DNA of 64,000 bases from Symbiodinium kawagutii (Eukaryota; Sar; Dinophyceae; Suessiales; Symbiodiniaceae), in assembly GCA_009767595.1 (NCBI GenBank), contig VSDK01015799.1, forward strand, positions 136,511-200,510, in the 5' to 3' direction. Of the stretch, positions 35,613 to 47,600 are shown piece after piece. The position numbers and the translations under genes are program-made. The notes under the pieces were generated by a model. That model made no database searches and was not told the origin of the DNA. It saw nothing but the letters and a program-made list of their open reading frames with translations. Numbering within the stretch: the stretch's first letter is position 1; each line of letters starts with the position of its first letter.

Positions 35613-37671
35613 TATTGAAAAGGATATAGGTACCCCTGGCTCCAAACCGCTCCCTCCCAACCACCACCTAGATTGATGATAGTAAAATGCAGTGGAAGGA
35701 GAGCCCGAAATTGAATTCTTCATCATGAACCAGCTGGGAAATTCAGTGCAGAAGCTCTGTATTAGCTATTGATCAGGTAGCAGTATCCACTACCGCCAGC
35801 AATCAGTCGGCCTGACTGGTGAACTAAGAACTTGTTGTCTAGCTGGTTGATGCGTGTATCATCAACCACGGCCAACGGCCTTTCATGATGCAGATTATGT
35901 TCAAACACCACTATCAAAACCAACCAGCTAGCATCACGAACAACAGGCCGTTACCATGTTTATGTCCTTTCCCCTTCAAAACAGCCCTAAACTATGTACA
36001 TACAGATTCCCCACTGCAAAGTTTCGAGGGAAAGTGTTTGAAATGAACCATCATCGGTATGGAACCAGCATGAAGCAAGACTACGCATCGTCAATCACAA
36101 TAATCATGAATTTATTGACCGTAATTCAAAACAGGTCGTGTCTAAAAAACATCATAGCTCGCTATCAGCAAACCACTATAAACCAATTTTGACAGAGCAA
36201 TATCATGAAGTACCAACCAACCACTATAAATCACTGTTCATAAACCAATATGAATCATCATTGATTAATAAACCATTATGAACCATTCCAGTGCGCAATC
36301 ATTGAGTGTTTGTAATACAGTAACTACCATAAACTACCATTTGGTTCGGCCAGTAAACCCCAAATATCAAGCATGGGCCCATTGTCATTGCCAACCTCCC
36401 AATTCAGCTCAGTGGCAATCCGCTGCGACATGTCCTTGCCGCTGTTTACAGGGAGAAGATAGGCAAAGATACAGTCGCATGTGTACTTGAATCTGAGAAA
36501 AACAAGTACATAACTCCATATACCGATAAAACACACATATCAGAATATGGTAAAATACAGTAACTGTTTGCATGCATAATACACCCAAATGAATCAGTAT
36601 AGACAGTAAATACATGCTTTAAGTTTCAGTATTTGTATGCGCAGCAGCACTCAGCGCCGCAGAATCGCTTAGGTCGCTGTGCTTATGGCCAACAAGTACA
36701 GCCTGATGGTTCGAAACCCGAAGAAGCATTTGTCATGAAGGTGGATCAATGTCGATTGTTTGATGATCATTGCGTCACTAATGAATAAACGATGGCTGAT
36801 CTGGTAATATTCATGGTTTAGCAAGAATGACCAAACAATGTCAATCATGGCCGGTCCAAATCAACAAACCACCGCCGAAGTAATCGTAAATAGCTGCTGC
36901 TCAAGCATGTGGGCGCTTCATCTATCTGAATCCCCCGTTGTTAATCAACCAAGCAGCCACAGACCTTGATGGTTCAATGATTACTGGTGATAGTTAACCA
37001 GTGGTCAATTGATTGTCAATCACCAACCAATAGTTTCTACTGTAAGAAAATATTGGTGAGTAAGATTGATTTGTGTTCAATAGCATTGATCCATGGTTAC
37101 TAGAAAAGATTATTTAAAGGTGAGTAATGGGATATTTTTTTCAGTAAAACAATCGCCAGTTATAGTCTTCGCAATCCCTGGCTGGCGGCTTACCCACTGG
37201 GTTGGTTCGGATCCTCCAGTGAATCCACCGGATTCAAGTGATGCAGGTGGCTGGTTGTTAACTCATCATCAAATCTGCTAGAAGGAGTTAATCAGTATTC
37301 ATCATCTGCTAAGATACTCATAGCATATATATTTTCATAATACCATAACAAATGGTTTGCAAAGCTTTGATTATTGTTAATCATTTGACCTTTCACCACC
37401 ACCACTTTTTTGCACTTGCTGACCTCTTGTTGCTGCCTCTTAAGCCGATTAGTTGCCCCATGCCAAAAATATGCGTTCCTCAATTAGAAACCATCGTCCC
37501 AGTTGGTATTGTTCAAAAGAAAAAACCCTTTGAAATCACCAGCCATCAATGAGCCGCCAAGTGACCATCATTTGACTTTCAACTAAACACCAACCAGTCA
37601 GCCAAATAGTTGGTATATCCCCACTCAACAGCAAACATTCACCAACCGGTAGCTTTAAACATTGCCTATAT

Positions 37672-37776
37672 GGTGGTTTCTCGAGCCATAGGGGTACCAC
37701 CAGTTATCACCCTTAATTAGTGATCTCTAGTGATAAACCAGCCATTTTCTGGGGTTCCCTTTTGTGGGAAACCAAC
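37672..37776. mobile_element. TIR element, family 1, with ATAT target duplication
   Basis: The left end is GGTGGTTTCTCGAGCCATAG followed by GGGTACC; the right end is GGTTCCCTTTTGTGGGAAACC. It is diverged internally, but ATAT at 37668-37671 and 37777-37780 marks the boundaries. Confidence 0.7.
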
Positions 37777-37917
37777 ATATTATTGCTGCTTATCCCAAAT
37801 TGATTGTTATAATAATTGGGGGATGATCAAAGTTGCTTGCTGGTACCAACAATCATCCCCTATTGCAATTACTAAGTGCTTATCATCCCCTATATCAACC
37901 ACAACCTTCACCCACTA

Positions 37918-38034
37918 ACCTTCACCCAAACCGCTATCGCCGAGGCGCCCCAAAGTAGCTTTCGAAGGACCTCCGCAAGTCCGCCTGATCGGATTGAAGC
38001 CTTGGCGGAGACGGAGGCGCTACGGCACGAAGAG
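37918..38034. other. GC-rich island, exon-like on both strands
   Basis: On the minus strand TTTTTCTCAG at 38035 is an excellent acceptor, and the next bases can be read as LRAVAPPSPPRLQSDQADLR. On the plus strand the same bases read PPDRIEALAETEALRHEELR, also protein-like. The minus strand is favoured because the channel gene runs that way, but the phase of its previous exon selects neither frame clearly. A family 2 element lies just beside it. Confidence 0.4.
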
Positions 38035-38092
38035 CTGAGAAAAATGATCAGCACCATGGTTCCCAGGCACGCCCGGCGAAGCCACGAAACAT

Positions 38093-38208
38093 GGCTATGG
38101 GTCAAGCGGTTAACCAACCAACTAATGGAGGATTTACCAACAAAAATAAGGGAAAACAAGCCGGATAATGACGGGGGAACCAGGGGTACAGGGTGTTGAC
38201 CCACGGCC
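38093..38208. mobile_element. TIR element, family 2, with ACAT target duplication
   Basis: A 116-bp copy from GGCTATGGGTCAAG to TTGACCCACGGCC, with ACAT at 38089-38092 and 38209-38212. It sits next to the GC-rich island at 38 kb. Confidence 0.85.
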
Positions 38209-38637
38209 ACATGGATTCGGACTGTACCTTTTCACTTGGCATCACCAACGGTTGGGTGTTTCGCCGATTCCAAATGCCCTGCTTACACCAACTTCCACCA
38301 TTGACTCATGACGACTGATGGTTGTTTCATTCTGTTGCCCCACATTTCTCAACATCTCACGACTTGGAAATGATGTGGATGGTGGCGTTCACTGTTTGTG
38401 GACCCAGCTTCTTTGGCTTTTGAACCACAGCCAATGCTCAATGATGGATAATGAATGGTAAATGATGGCTCAGAATGGTTTTGAATTGCACATGGTTCAT
38501 ACATGTTAGTGCAGTTTGGCTCCCGATGGCTCTAAGTGGTTCCCCTTTCAAAAGTACAGCCATGGATGCGCCTTTCACGGTTCCTGTGCTCCCTCCCTCC
38601 CAACCGCCAGCTGCAGTCACAACTGCTGCTGAAAGAC

Positions 38638-38683
38638 TCGTCCTGCTTGTGCATGACTCTCATCATGTTGTATTTGATGAATC
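38638..38683 (-). CDS. Channel exon: FIKYN tail
   Basis: A 46-nt exon. After GGCCAAG at 38684 it starts GA-TTC, and the two bases complete an Arg codon begun at the end of the EF-hand 2 exon, giving AP-R-FIKYNMMRVMHKQDE. It ends before GTCTTT at 38637. The FIKYNMM block after the second EF-hand is what I remember from dinoflagellate channels of this type. Confidence 0.7.
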
Positions 38684-41600
38684 CTTGGCCCGCGGCTAAG
38701 CAACCTGGGACAACCTGGGCAACCAGCCGGAACACTAAAAATGGCCAATTACCGCTGGCAAAATGTTGCATGTTTTTTTCAGTATTAATGAAGATAATTT
38801 GCAATATCTCCAAAAAAAATCATGCAGTATATCCAAGGTTCCCGTTCATAGCCAAACGTAACCAACTGCATTATCGAAGATGATCAAACAAAACTGGTTG
38901 GTGGCTATAACCCCTCCGGTTCCCCGAAATCTGTCACGCATGCCCAGCACAGCAGAACATGCGGTCCTCACGATGGTCCTTGCCTGGTGAAACTCTAGAG
39001 CTACAAAACAAGTGCACTACCTGCACCTTGCTCGCTTCAAACGTCTGGCTTCCTCTTGCCGCCGTCGACAGCTGTCCTCCCAACATAGCTTCAGCTCCAC
39101 CTCCGTCTGTGCCACCACTGCAGGACTCACAGAGAATTGGAACTCGGGCAACTTATGAAAGCATGTTCCCTCAAAGTTATGCAAATATCGTTTCAGAAGC
39201 AAAGTGACTTCTCTCTGAAAGGGAAATGACGGTCGTTGATAGAAACCTGAACAAAGCGAGCGAACTAGGCCTTGTTTTCTGGAAGGCCACTGTGTGGGCG
39301 CTTGCAAACTTAACACTTGTGTTATCCACTTCTGAAGGGTGTCTCCCTGCTCACTCAACTTCAGCGAAATGGCTGCGGCACGTGCATGGTTGTGGCAAAA
39401 AATGAGATAATGTTTGTCGTCTTCCGCTTTCCTCTTGACCGGCAGGAAAGCTCCGATGGTCATGGCAAGACTCATGGCTAGTTCAACCCATGTAACTCCA
39501 ACACTTTGATTACCTTGTTCCCCTTCAGCATCGTGGGGCCAGGTCACTCTGGCCATCCAGCTCACTAGGATTTGTGTAAGTGTGTTTCCCCATGAGCAAA
39601 AATTGGTTCGATCATCCTCAACTGACGGTGGATTCCAGGGGTGGGGAATCGTCAGAGTGCAAAGGCTATCAACATAGCATGCATGTGCGTTCTCCTCGAC
39701 TCCCCGGTTAGGTACCTTCGAATGCTCAGCATCCAATTTGGCACGGTGAGTGAACATTTTCAAAAGCATTTCATAGTATGTATGTAGATGTTGGTTATAG
39801 GTAGATTGATCTTGGTGAATTTTTGAAGCTGTTTTTGCTATGTGCGGCAGTTGAGTATCAAGGACTTTTTTGGCTGTCATATCTGCAACATGGTTTCCTA
39901 TCTTGTGGTACTTAGTCAAGGCATCATCTCCTGCATTGGTAAGGTCATGCGCCTTAACCTTCCGAAATCTGCGAGTGCCAACTCGCATTGCATACCAAAG
40001 CCTCTGAACCAAATCGGCATCGGGGTGCATCTGGAGTTGTCCTAGTGAGGTACTCTTGGCACATTCAGCCGCTAGCGAAATGCAAACGAACTATCCGAGT
40101 AGATCTGACTATTAGTGAAATGTTCAACCACAAAAACCAATGCTTCCAACTCTGCTCTAGGAATGCTCTGCCACTTGGATGAATGGCAAAACACCAGCGG
40201 CAAAAAGGTTGGCGGTAATGGTTGTGACTCATCCCACTGACTAGCCCACTGGATTCGTTCTTGGTCACTTGAGGCTAAATCAACCACCACTGCATAGGTG
40301 GCCGTGCGGTTGGTTGGTTCGGACGGGAAAATGCATGACCCATCAGTGTAGAAGTTCAACGGGCTGTCCGACAGATCAACACTTTGTAGCATCTTATAAA
40401 TGTCCGGGTGAATTTCGACTTGGGTGGCTCCCCATTGACACAACCGCAGCCAGTCAAGTTCTGGATGATAGTGTATCACCGGAAGTTCCGCTACGTTGGT
40501 TTGCTGGTGTTGGCGAAAGAAGGCAAGTGTCTGAGTATATTCATTCCTGATTTCTTGGGTGCATGCACACTCAAAAATCCTATGTTCTCTTGTATCTTTT
40601 TCGCCACAAAACCGACAAGTGCCATCCACTTCCAGGTCCCAGGTTGCTTGTTGAACAGCTGTTTGAAAGCTGCCTGCAACTTCGTTGATCAACTGGGTTT
40701 GTTGTGTTGGAGCAAATTTTCCTATCAGACGTCTGGTATCGTTGGCATGGACGGGGGGAAGTGCTATCCACTGTTTCCGGACAGAGGCAACTGACAGCAG
40801 ATTACGATCCCACTCCCATTCAATCCATCTTTCCCATTGACGAAAGCTGTCGCGCAGTATGTTCAAAATGATGCCACGATTGACCCAAACGTCCCCTTGT
40901 GGAGATATATGCCACCCAATTGAAAGCAGGGCTCTCTTGAGACACCCAATTGGTCCTTGGCATTTCATGGTGTCACCAGTGTGTTGCGCTAACCGCATCA
41001 AAAAGTGCCGTTGACTGTCCTCAGTTTGAGAATGAAGGAATCTTTTTGCACTTTTCAAGATTTTCAGCACAACAAAGAGTTCAGGATCTTGAAAACGGGG
41101 TGTGACATGCAAAGCCATCATGGTATTGCGTGATTTGCTTTTCCCGAAAAGAGCTCTACCCACTTGTCCGCGAAGTGTCGTGATATGCGATTGGCCCACA
41201 GGAAGCACTTCAATTCCAAAGAAGACCTGCGCATAAACTGAAGAAAGTATAAGATGTGTTTTTGATTTAAGGTCATACGGCAAACGCTGGATGACTTTAA
41301 GTCGGCGCTCTGCTTCAGCTAATCTATCTCTATACTTTCCTAGCTTGGCCTGTCCTCGATATGTCATCTGCGCTCCTAAGTCCATAGCGGTCAAGAGCTC
41401 TTTGAGCTGCTGGTTGTTTGCATGGGGTTGCAAAGCCTCTTTGAGTTTGGTAATCATTGTTTTGTGAGAGGCCCACATCCACGATTTACCCCAATCCAAA
41501 ATCATTCCATACGCACCAATGAAACTCATGGTGATCGTGGCCATTTCCTGGTGTGCGTCCAGGTTTCGGGAGAACCACGACCAGTTATCTGCAAAAATGC

Positions 41601-44600
41601 TCCTGCCGATGCTTGGAAGGTGGGCATTAGAGTATTGATACCAAAGGAGTCCTATCATGATCATTCCTAAAACAGAGAGGGGATCTCCCTCCGTTAAACC
41701 ATTATTGGTGGCACACGGTTTAGAGCAAACCTGGTCTAGCACCCATGTTCGAGTCAGTACCTTCTGGCTTTGTGCCCATGTGTTGATGATGGACTCTGGA
41801 AGCCGCAATCGACGGAAAGTTTTTTCCATTGCCGGTCTACGAACCGTGTTGTAGCATTTGATCAAATCCAGCGTGAAGCCAGAGATGGGTTCATTGGTCA
41901 ACAGCGCTTCCTCCACCAACAGTTGTTGCTTGTAGCTGGCTTCAGTCGCACTATGGCCTGGGATAAATCCCAACAAGTCAGCAGGAAATGCATGAACATA
42001 GGCTTTCAGCAAAAACCGTGTCACTACAGAGCTCCACAACCGATATAACTGTGCCAAAACCGTGATAGGACGGGTGTCCTTAGCCATGATTTCATCTGGC
42101 CGTTTCGGCACAGGGTGTGTTCGTGCAAGCATTATCCATTCTTTAAAGCCCTGGACCTGTTTCATCAACAGGTTGCCCAAGTCCATGATGCACCTGTCAG
42201 GCAAGGCCTTTAATTCTCCTGCCGATATTCCATCGACTCCCCTCGCACTGTGGGTTTTGAGTCGCTTGACTCCTTCCAACCACACCTGGCTGTCATACAA
42301 CGGTGTTATGTCAATGTCTGGCAATGGTGTAGCATGTTGCAAAATGTGCTCAAGTAACTGGTCAGTGTCATGAGGGTTATCAGTTTGCCAGAACTGATTC
42401 CAAAAAACATTGAGTTCTTCGAAGATTTCCTCCGGCAACAATTTGTGTTGAGTTTGCAAGATCTCAATTTCCTCATGCGGTTGAGGTATCGGTCCAGTAC
42501 ACTGCACTCGGATACTATGTTGGTCCACTGTTTCACCAAACGCACTGACGCCATTGATCTGGAGTGCATATCTGGTGTCGAATTGAGCTGCATTATCACA
42601 ATACAGTATGGTATCCAAGACTTCAGCATCTTCCGCAATTGCGATCTGCGAAATCTGTTTTGTGAGCTGGTGGACCTGTCCATCAGTTGTTTTGGACACA
42701 ATCCGATGTGCCTGTTTGTGGCTACCCTTCGTGGCATCAAGGAAACGAGCATATTTGGATTTCCTGGTGCGGATGGCATATTCCTGGTGAATAGCATGGT
42801 CAACCTCCAGCTTGGCAAGATTACACAAGTCCTCCAGTAAGTCTGCACTGGGGACATCCCATGGTAGCCATTGTATTTCCGGTTTGGATGTTGCCCATCG
42901 AACAAAGTCACCCTCAAATGCACGATTGCGCAGAATTGCTTGCCACTCCTGCTGCATAGATTCAACTGTGGCTTTCCCCTGAGGAAATTTCTTCACTGCA
43001 TGTCGCAAGGCCTGGAGTCTACGCAACTGCTTGACTTGATTATGTGATCGGAATGTAAAAACTTCATACTGGGGTTCATATTCTGAGTGACGTGCAGACT
43101 TGGTCATTGTCTGATTGGAACACTTCTGAATCTTGGGTGGTTGACATCGCCCTCGATATGTTTTAGGGAGGGGTTGCGTTGTGTTCCAGGTGCACTCCTG
43201 TTGTTTAATCTGTGTTTTCCTGTGAGCTATGTCGACAGCATACTCTACTGCTCGACCCCACTCTTCAAGGCTGCTTGGGTCTCCCTTGGTAGCACGAACA
43301 TCTTGGTAGGCCGCATCAAGATATTCATGTTCAATTGGCAGATCAAGAAAAGATTTGGGAAAAACCATTCTCCGTTCAAAATGCATGCTCGACTCAATGA
43401 GTATGTCAAAGGTAACCATTTTATGCGTATCGAAGTGAGGTTCCGGATCGACACTGATGGTCCTGCACAGACGGGTCATCACTGGACACAGTAATGCTCC
43501 ATCTGCATGGGTTGCGTTACGGCATGTTTTTGGCATCTCTGTCCCATACAATTGTTCATGGATTTGGATCAGAGAACTAAATCCTCTTTGTTCAAGGACT
43601 TCCGAGCAAGCCCATGACATAGGGTCGCCATTGAAGTCTCCCATGATAACAGTAGGAAGTCGGTGGTATTGTGCAACCGCAACCGCTATGGAGACCAATT
43701 CATTATTGAAGTCCGTTGCTCCCTGGTTACAAGCCGGCAACGCATAAAGAACTATGACTTGGACCTGGACTTGGTGGAATTGAACAACTGTGTGTAGTAT
43801 TCGAGAGGTTATCCACCATTGTGCCGGGATCAAGTTTCTGGTTTTCCTGACCGGCCATTTGGTCATGAGGGCCACTCCTGTGGCCTTTCCCTTAGTGCAT
43901 TGCTCACCATCGGATCTCGAAGTGAATTCTGGTGCTGGTTGAGACCACTTGACCTTGAACTTGTCCTTAAACATTTCTTTGGTGACCTTTCTTTGGGCAA
44001 TTTCCGTCGCTGCCGTTTCGGAGGCACTGATGACATCTAATTGTTGCTGTTGGGCTAAGCGCTTGTATATCGGTGCCTTCTGTGCGATTACCATAGGGTT
44101 AGTCACTGCAAACCTGACTGTGTGGGCAGGACCAGGGTTTTTCGCTTCACCAACTCTAACGCCATGGCCCCAATTGAAGTCATCTTGATCCAAGCCTATC
44201 CACACCGACTGCCTCTGTCGATGCAAGTTGTCCTGGTTCTGTAGCTTCTTTGTCAACTGGTTGGATATCCGATTAGACTTCCAAAATCCAGTCTTATCAT
44301 GTCTGTGGGGATTGTCATATCTCCTAGAATTACCCCTCGGGTCATAACACTCATTTCGGTCATTATAGGCTTGATTTGAGCAGTTGTACTGGCATTCACA
44401 TGCTCTCTCAGTGCATCTGATTACACGAGTGGAATGGCAGCAACGAATGACCTGAACAAGAGTTAGCAAAATGACGGCTGTGATCACCCATGTTAGATGA
44501 TAACCTAGCCAATTGGCGGGATGATTGGTGGAACTGGCCTCGGCATGGAAGAAGCTCAATGACGAATGCACAGTTTCACTGCATGGACCGGGCCTACCTG

Positions 44601-47600
44601 GAGACCTGATCACAAGGACCCCATATTTCTGGTGTTTTGGATTTTCACGATCGCTATTTTCCCTAGCGAAATTGCATGTTTTATCACTACGAACTGCACA
44701 AGCTCCCTGCAAATTAAGCTCTACTCTATTGGTAATGCTGGCATGCTCGAAGGTCATCATCTGTCGAGGGTTTGTCCCTCTTTTGCGTCGCGATGAAGAG
44801 CCTCTTCAATTCGTCGAATTTGGAATCAACTGCCTTGGTATGCTGAACCAGGGTTTTGTGGATATTCTTGTCCAAATCCGACTGGATCTGCTTCAATGCC
44901 GAGTGCATTTGGATACCCTGTTGCTGCTGTTGTTTTTCAACTCGGTCAATCTGACCAACAACAGTTTCGTGGTTTTCCTTTTGGCCCTTCGTCAAAGCTT
45001 CGACATTGGATTGCAGTGCCAAAATCTTGGCCTCTTGCTCTTGGAACTTCGCCTCTATCGGGCCCGTTGCTGCCCGGGCTGTCGGTGCGGATGTCGAATG
45101 ATTCACAACTGTGCCGGATGCAACTCCTGGCTGGAAATTCGCCCACGGGTCCTGTCCAGCCCCTGTTTGCCAAGGATCAGAGGTGTTCACATGAGCCGGA
45201 CCAAGAATGACTCTGTCTTGTTTTGGTGCTCGCTCCTTCATTTCTGTGATAAGCACTGGCGAGGTATTGAACATATGAATGACATCAGGTGGCGCCTGAT
45301 TGGATTTGATAATCCAACACTGAGGACCCAACGGTCTGTGAGCCGTTGCCTCCCACTTCAACTGTTTGAGCCACTCTTCCAACATTGTCTTGGTTGTACC
45401 GAACACTAAGTTCTGGACTTTGAATGTCCGGTCGCCCTCCTTCAACTCAGGTGCACTCTGTCCTGGGAACATGCTTGTCCACGCCTCTTGGAAATGCTCT
45501 TTACAAACTCGAATGCCATATCCCTTACCACGGCCATTCCTGACCAAGCCTAGGGAGTGGGCTGACCGTGAGCTGACTCCTGTCACATGTGGCAAATCTC
45601 CCTCGCACCAAATGATGCGGTAATCGGGTTGGATCTTTCCTTGAGCAGTCTTCGGTATGAAAAACAGGCCATTATAGCCGGATTTCCCCAGCAGCGGCTT
45701 CACCATTGGGTCCATGATCGTGCAGTGCATCTGACATGATGTGGCCTGAGCTGGACTTGCTGGAGCCTTACCTGCTCGCAATGACTTGCCCCATATGCTT
45801 TGGATCGCTTTCTCTTGGTTATCCTGCTGCAAAGTTCGACGAATGAATCCCGCAGGGTTGTGTGTGATCTGTTGCCAGTCCTGTTCATTCCAGTCCTCCT
45901 TGAACAGTGTGACCGACATGATCGTGCACTTTTCCTCTGTGATGTTTTGGCTTCCTTGCTTATGTTTTGCATGCTTGGCTCCAAGTTGCACCATGGTTCC
46001 GTGCAATAACACTTTCTGCTGAGAAGGATTCATTGCTGGAAACGTAACATGTGTAGCATGCAGTCGATGGTTCGGCTGTACAGGACCTAATGCAATGATC
46101 GCCAGTTCATCGCTTGATAGCAGTTGGTCTGAGTTGATCCACTGTTGAGCTTGCATGGCCGTCAATATGCATATGCCTGTGGCTTGCGGTTTCACTGCTG
46201 GAATGACTTCAATGGCTGAATCATCACTGTTGAAAAAGAAACCTTCAATGATCTTGTAGTCTTTGGGGTCAATGATCTGGTTGGTTTCCTTCCTTTTCTT
46301 GTTCGCTTGCCATGGGGCTCCTTTCGTCGTTGACTGGTTCGATGGTTTTGGCAATTCTGGAAGTTGGATGCTCTGTTCTTTGCACAACGCCATGATTTCT
46401 CTGAGTCTGGATGGGCCCTTGGCCTGTGCACACACAGCCTGTAGACGAGGAAGGCCGTATTTCCATGCAATGGTGTCCACTGTTGCCTTTGTCCATTCTA
46501 ATGGATATCCCTGTTCCAGCAACGTTGTCGCTAAGGTGGATTGCATCATTTGCTTCTGTTGTTGTTTGGAGCCTTTGTTGGCACTGGCATCTCCGCCACC
46601 TCGCATCATACCAATGGCATGCAAAACCAGTTTGTGTTTGCCATCACGGAAGAGCTCACCTATTGTGGCATCGCAGATTTGCTTTCCCATGATCACAATT
46701 CGATATTCCCTATTCATGGTCACCGGTTGCATGGCCAATTTGAGAATGGTCTTGACCACATCAATCGTCATGATTTCAGGGAGAATTCCTTCCCATAGCA
46801 CTTGTCCAAAGATCTTCAACTTCACCGGGTATGACTGGTTCACATTGGGGAATTTACACAACGCAAACATTGCTCTCGCTGCTTGGATGGCAATACCCAT
46901 GCGAAAAGGGTAATTTGGGCAAGCAACTTTGGTGGTCAACGAATGGAATGCAATGGTATCATCGGTAACATTCACCGTTCTTCCCAACAAGTTCAACGTG
47001 TCTGTTGGGATCAAGTTCGCCCAAAACTCTTTGGTGATCTGGAGGTCTTCTGCAGGTCCTCTGATCTTGACTTCAATGATGTCTGATTTCTCATTCCAGG
47101 ACCAAAACGACTTTGTGGTCATCAAGGCTTTGGTCAACGGTACCAGTTTCAGCTTCGGGGTTTCATATTTCCAAGCTTCGGCGGTGAGTACATCCATTGG
47201 TGCTGGTTTTCTTTCCTCAGTGATTGGTCCAAATTGGTCAAAGATCTGCCCAAATTCTGCCATCTGCAATTGTGTGGCGTACTGTTTGGTGAGGTCAGCT
47301 TTGACTATGGATGCGTCACATCTGGTGATAACAAAAACCGATTCATTCGGCCTGATTGCAAAGTCTCCCCCATACTGGTGTCCAATCAACTTGAATCCGT
47401 TGGTGTTGCCCTCTTCTTTGACTGCACAAAATGCTCCTTGCCAGTGGGCTTCAATCTCACCTGCCGCCAGTTCAGTATTGAACCAGAACTGTTGTCTTCC
47501 ACCATCAAAGCATAGGAATCCTTCGTAGTAACCAAACATCGGAACCGTGGCTACCAGCTGTGTATCTTGGCTTGGCAATTGTTGATTAGTCCAACCATTG

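Noticed and set aside
37908-38210. A 100-residue minus-strand frame, and a similar one at 60818-61123, starting MAVGQ
   Set aside because: Both are translations of the family 2 inverted-repeat element, which explains their similarity.
40072-40096. Programmed -1 frameshift joining the two halves of RNase H
   Set aside because: No X-XXY-YYZ heptamer or following structure could be seen. A one-base change is simpler, though comparison of copies could revive the idea.
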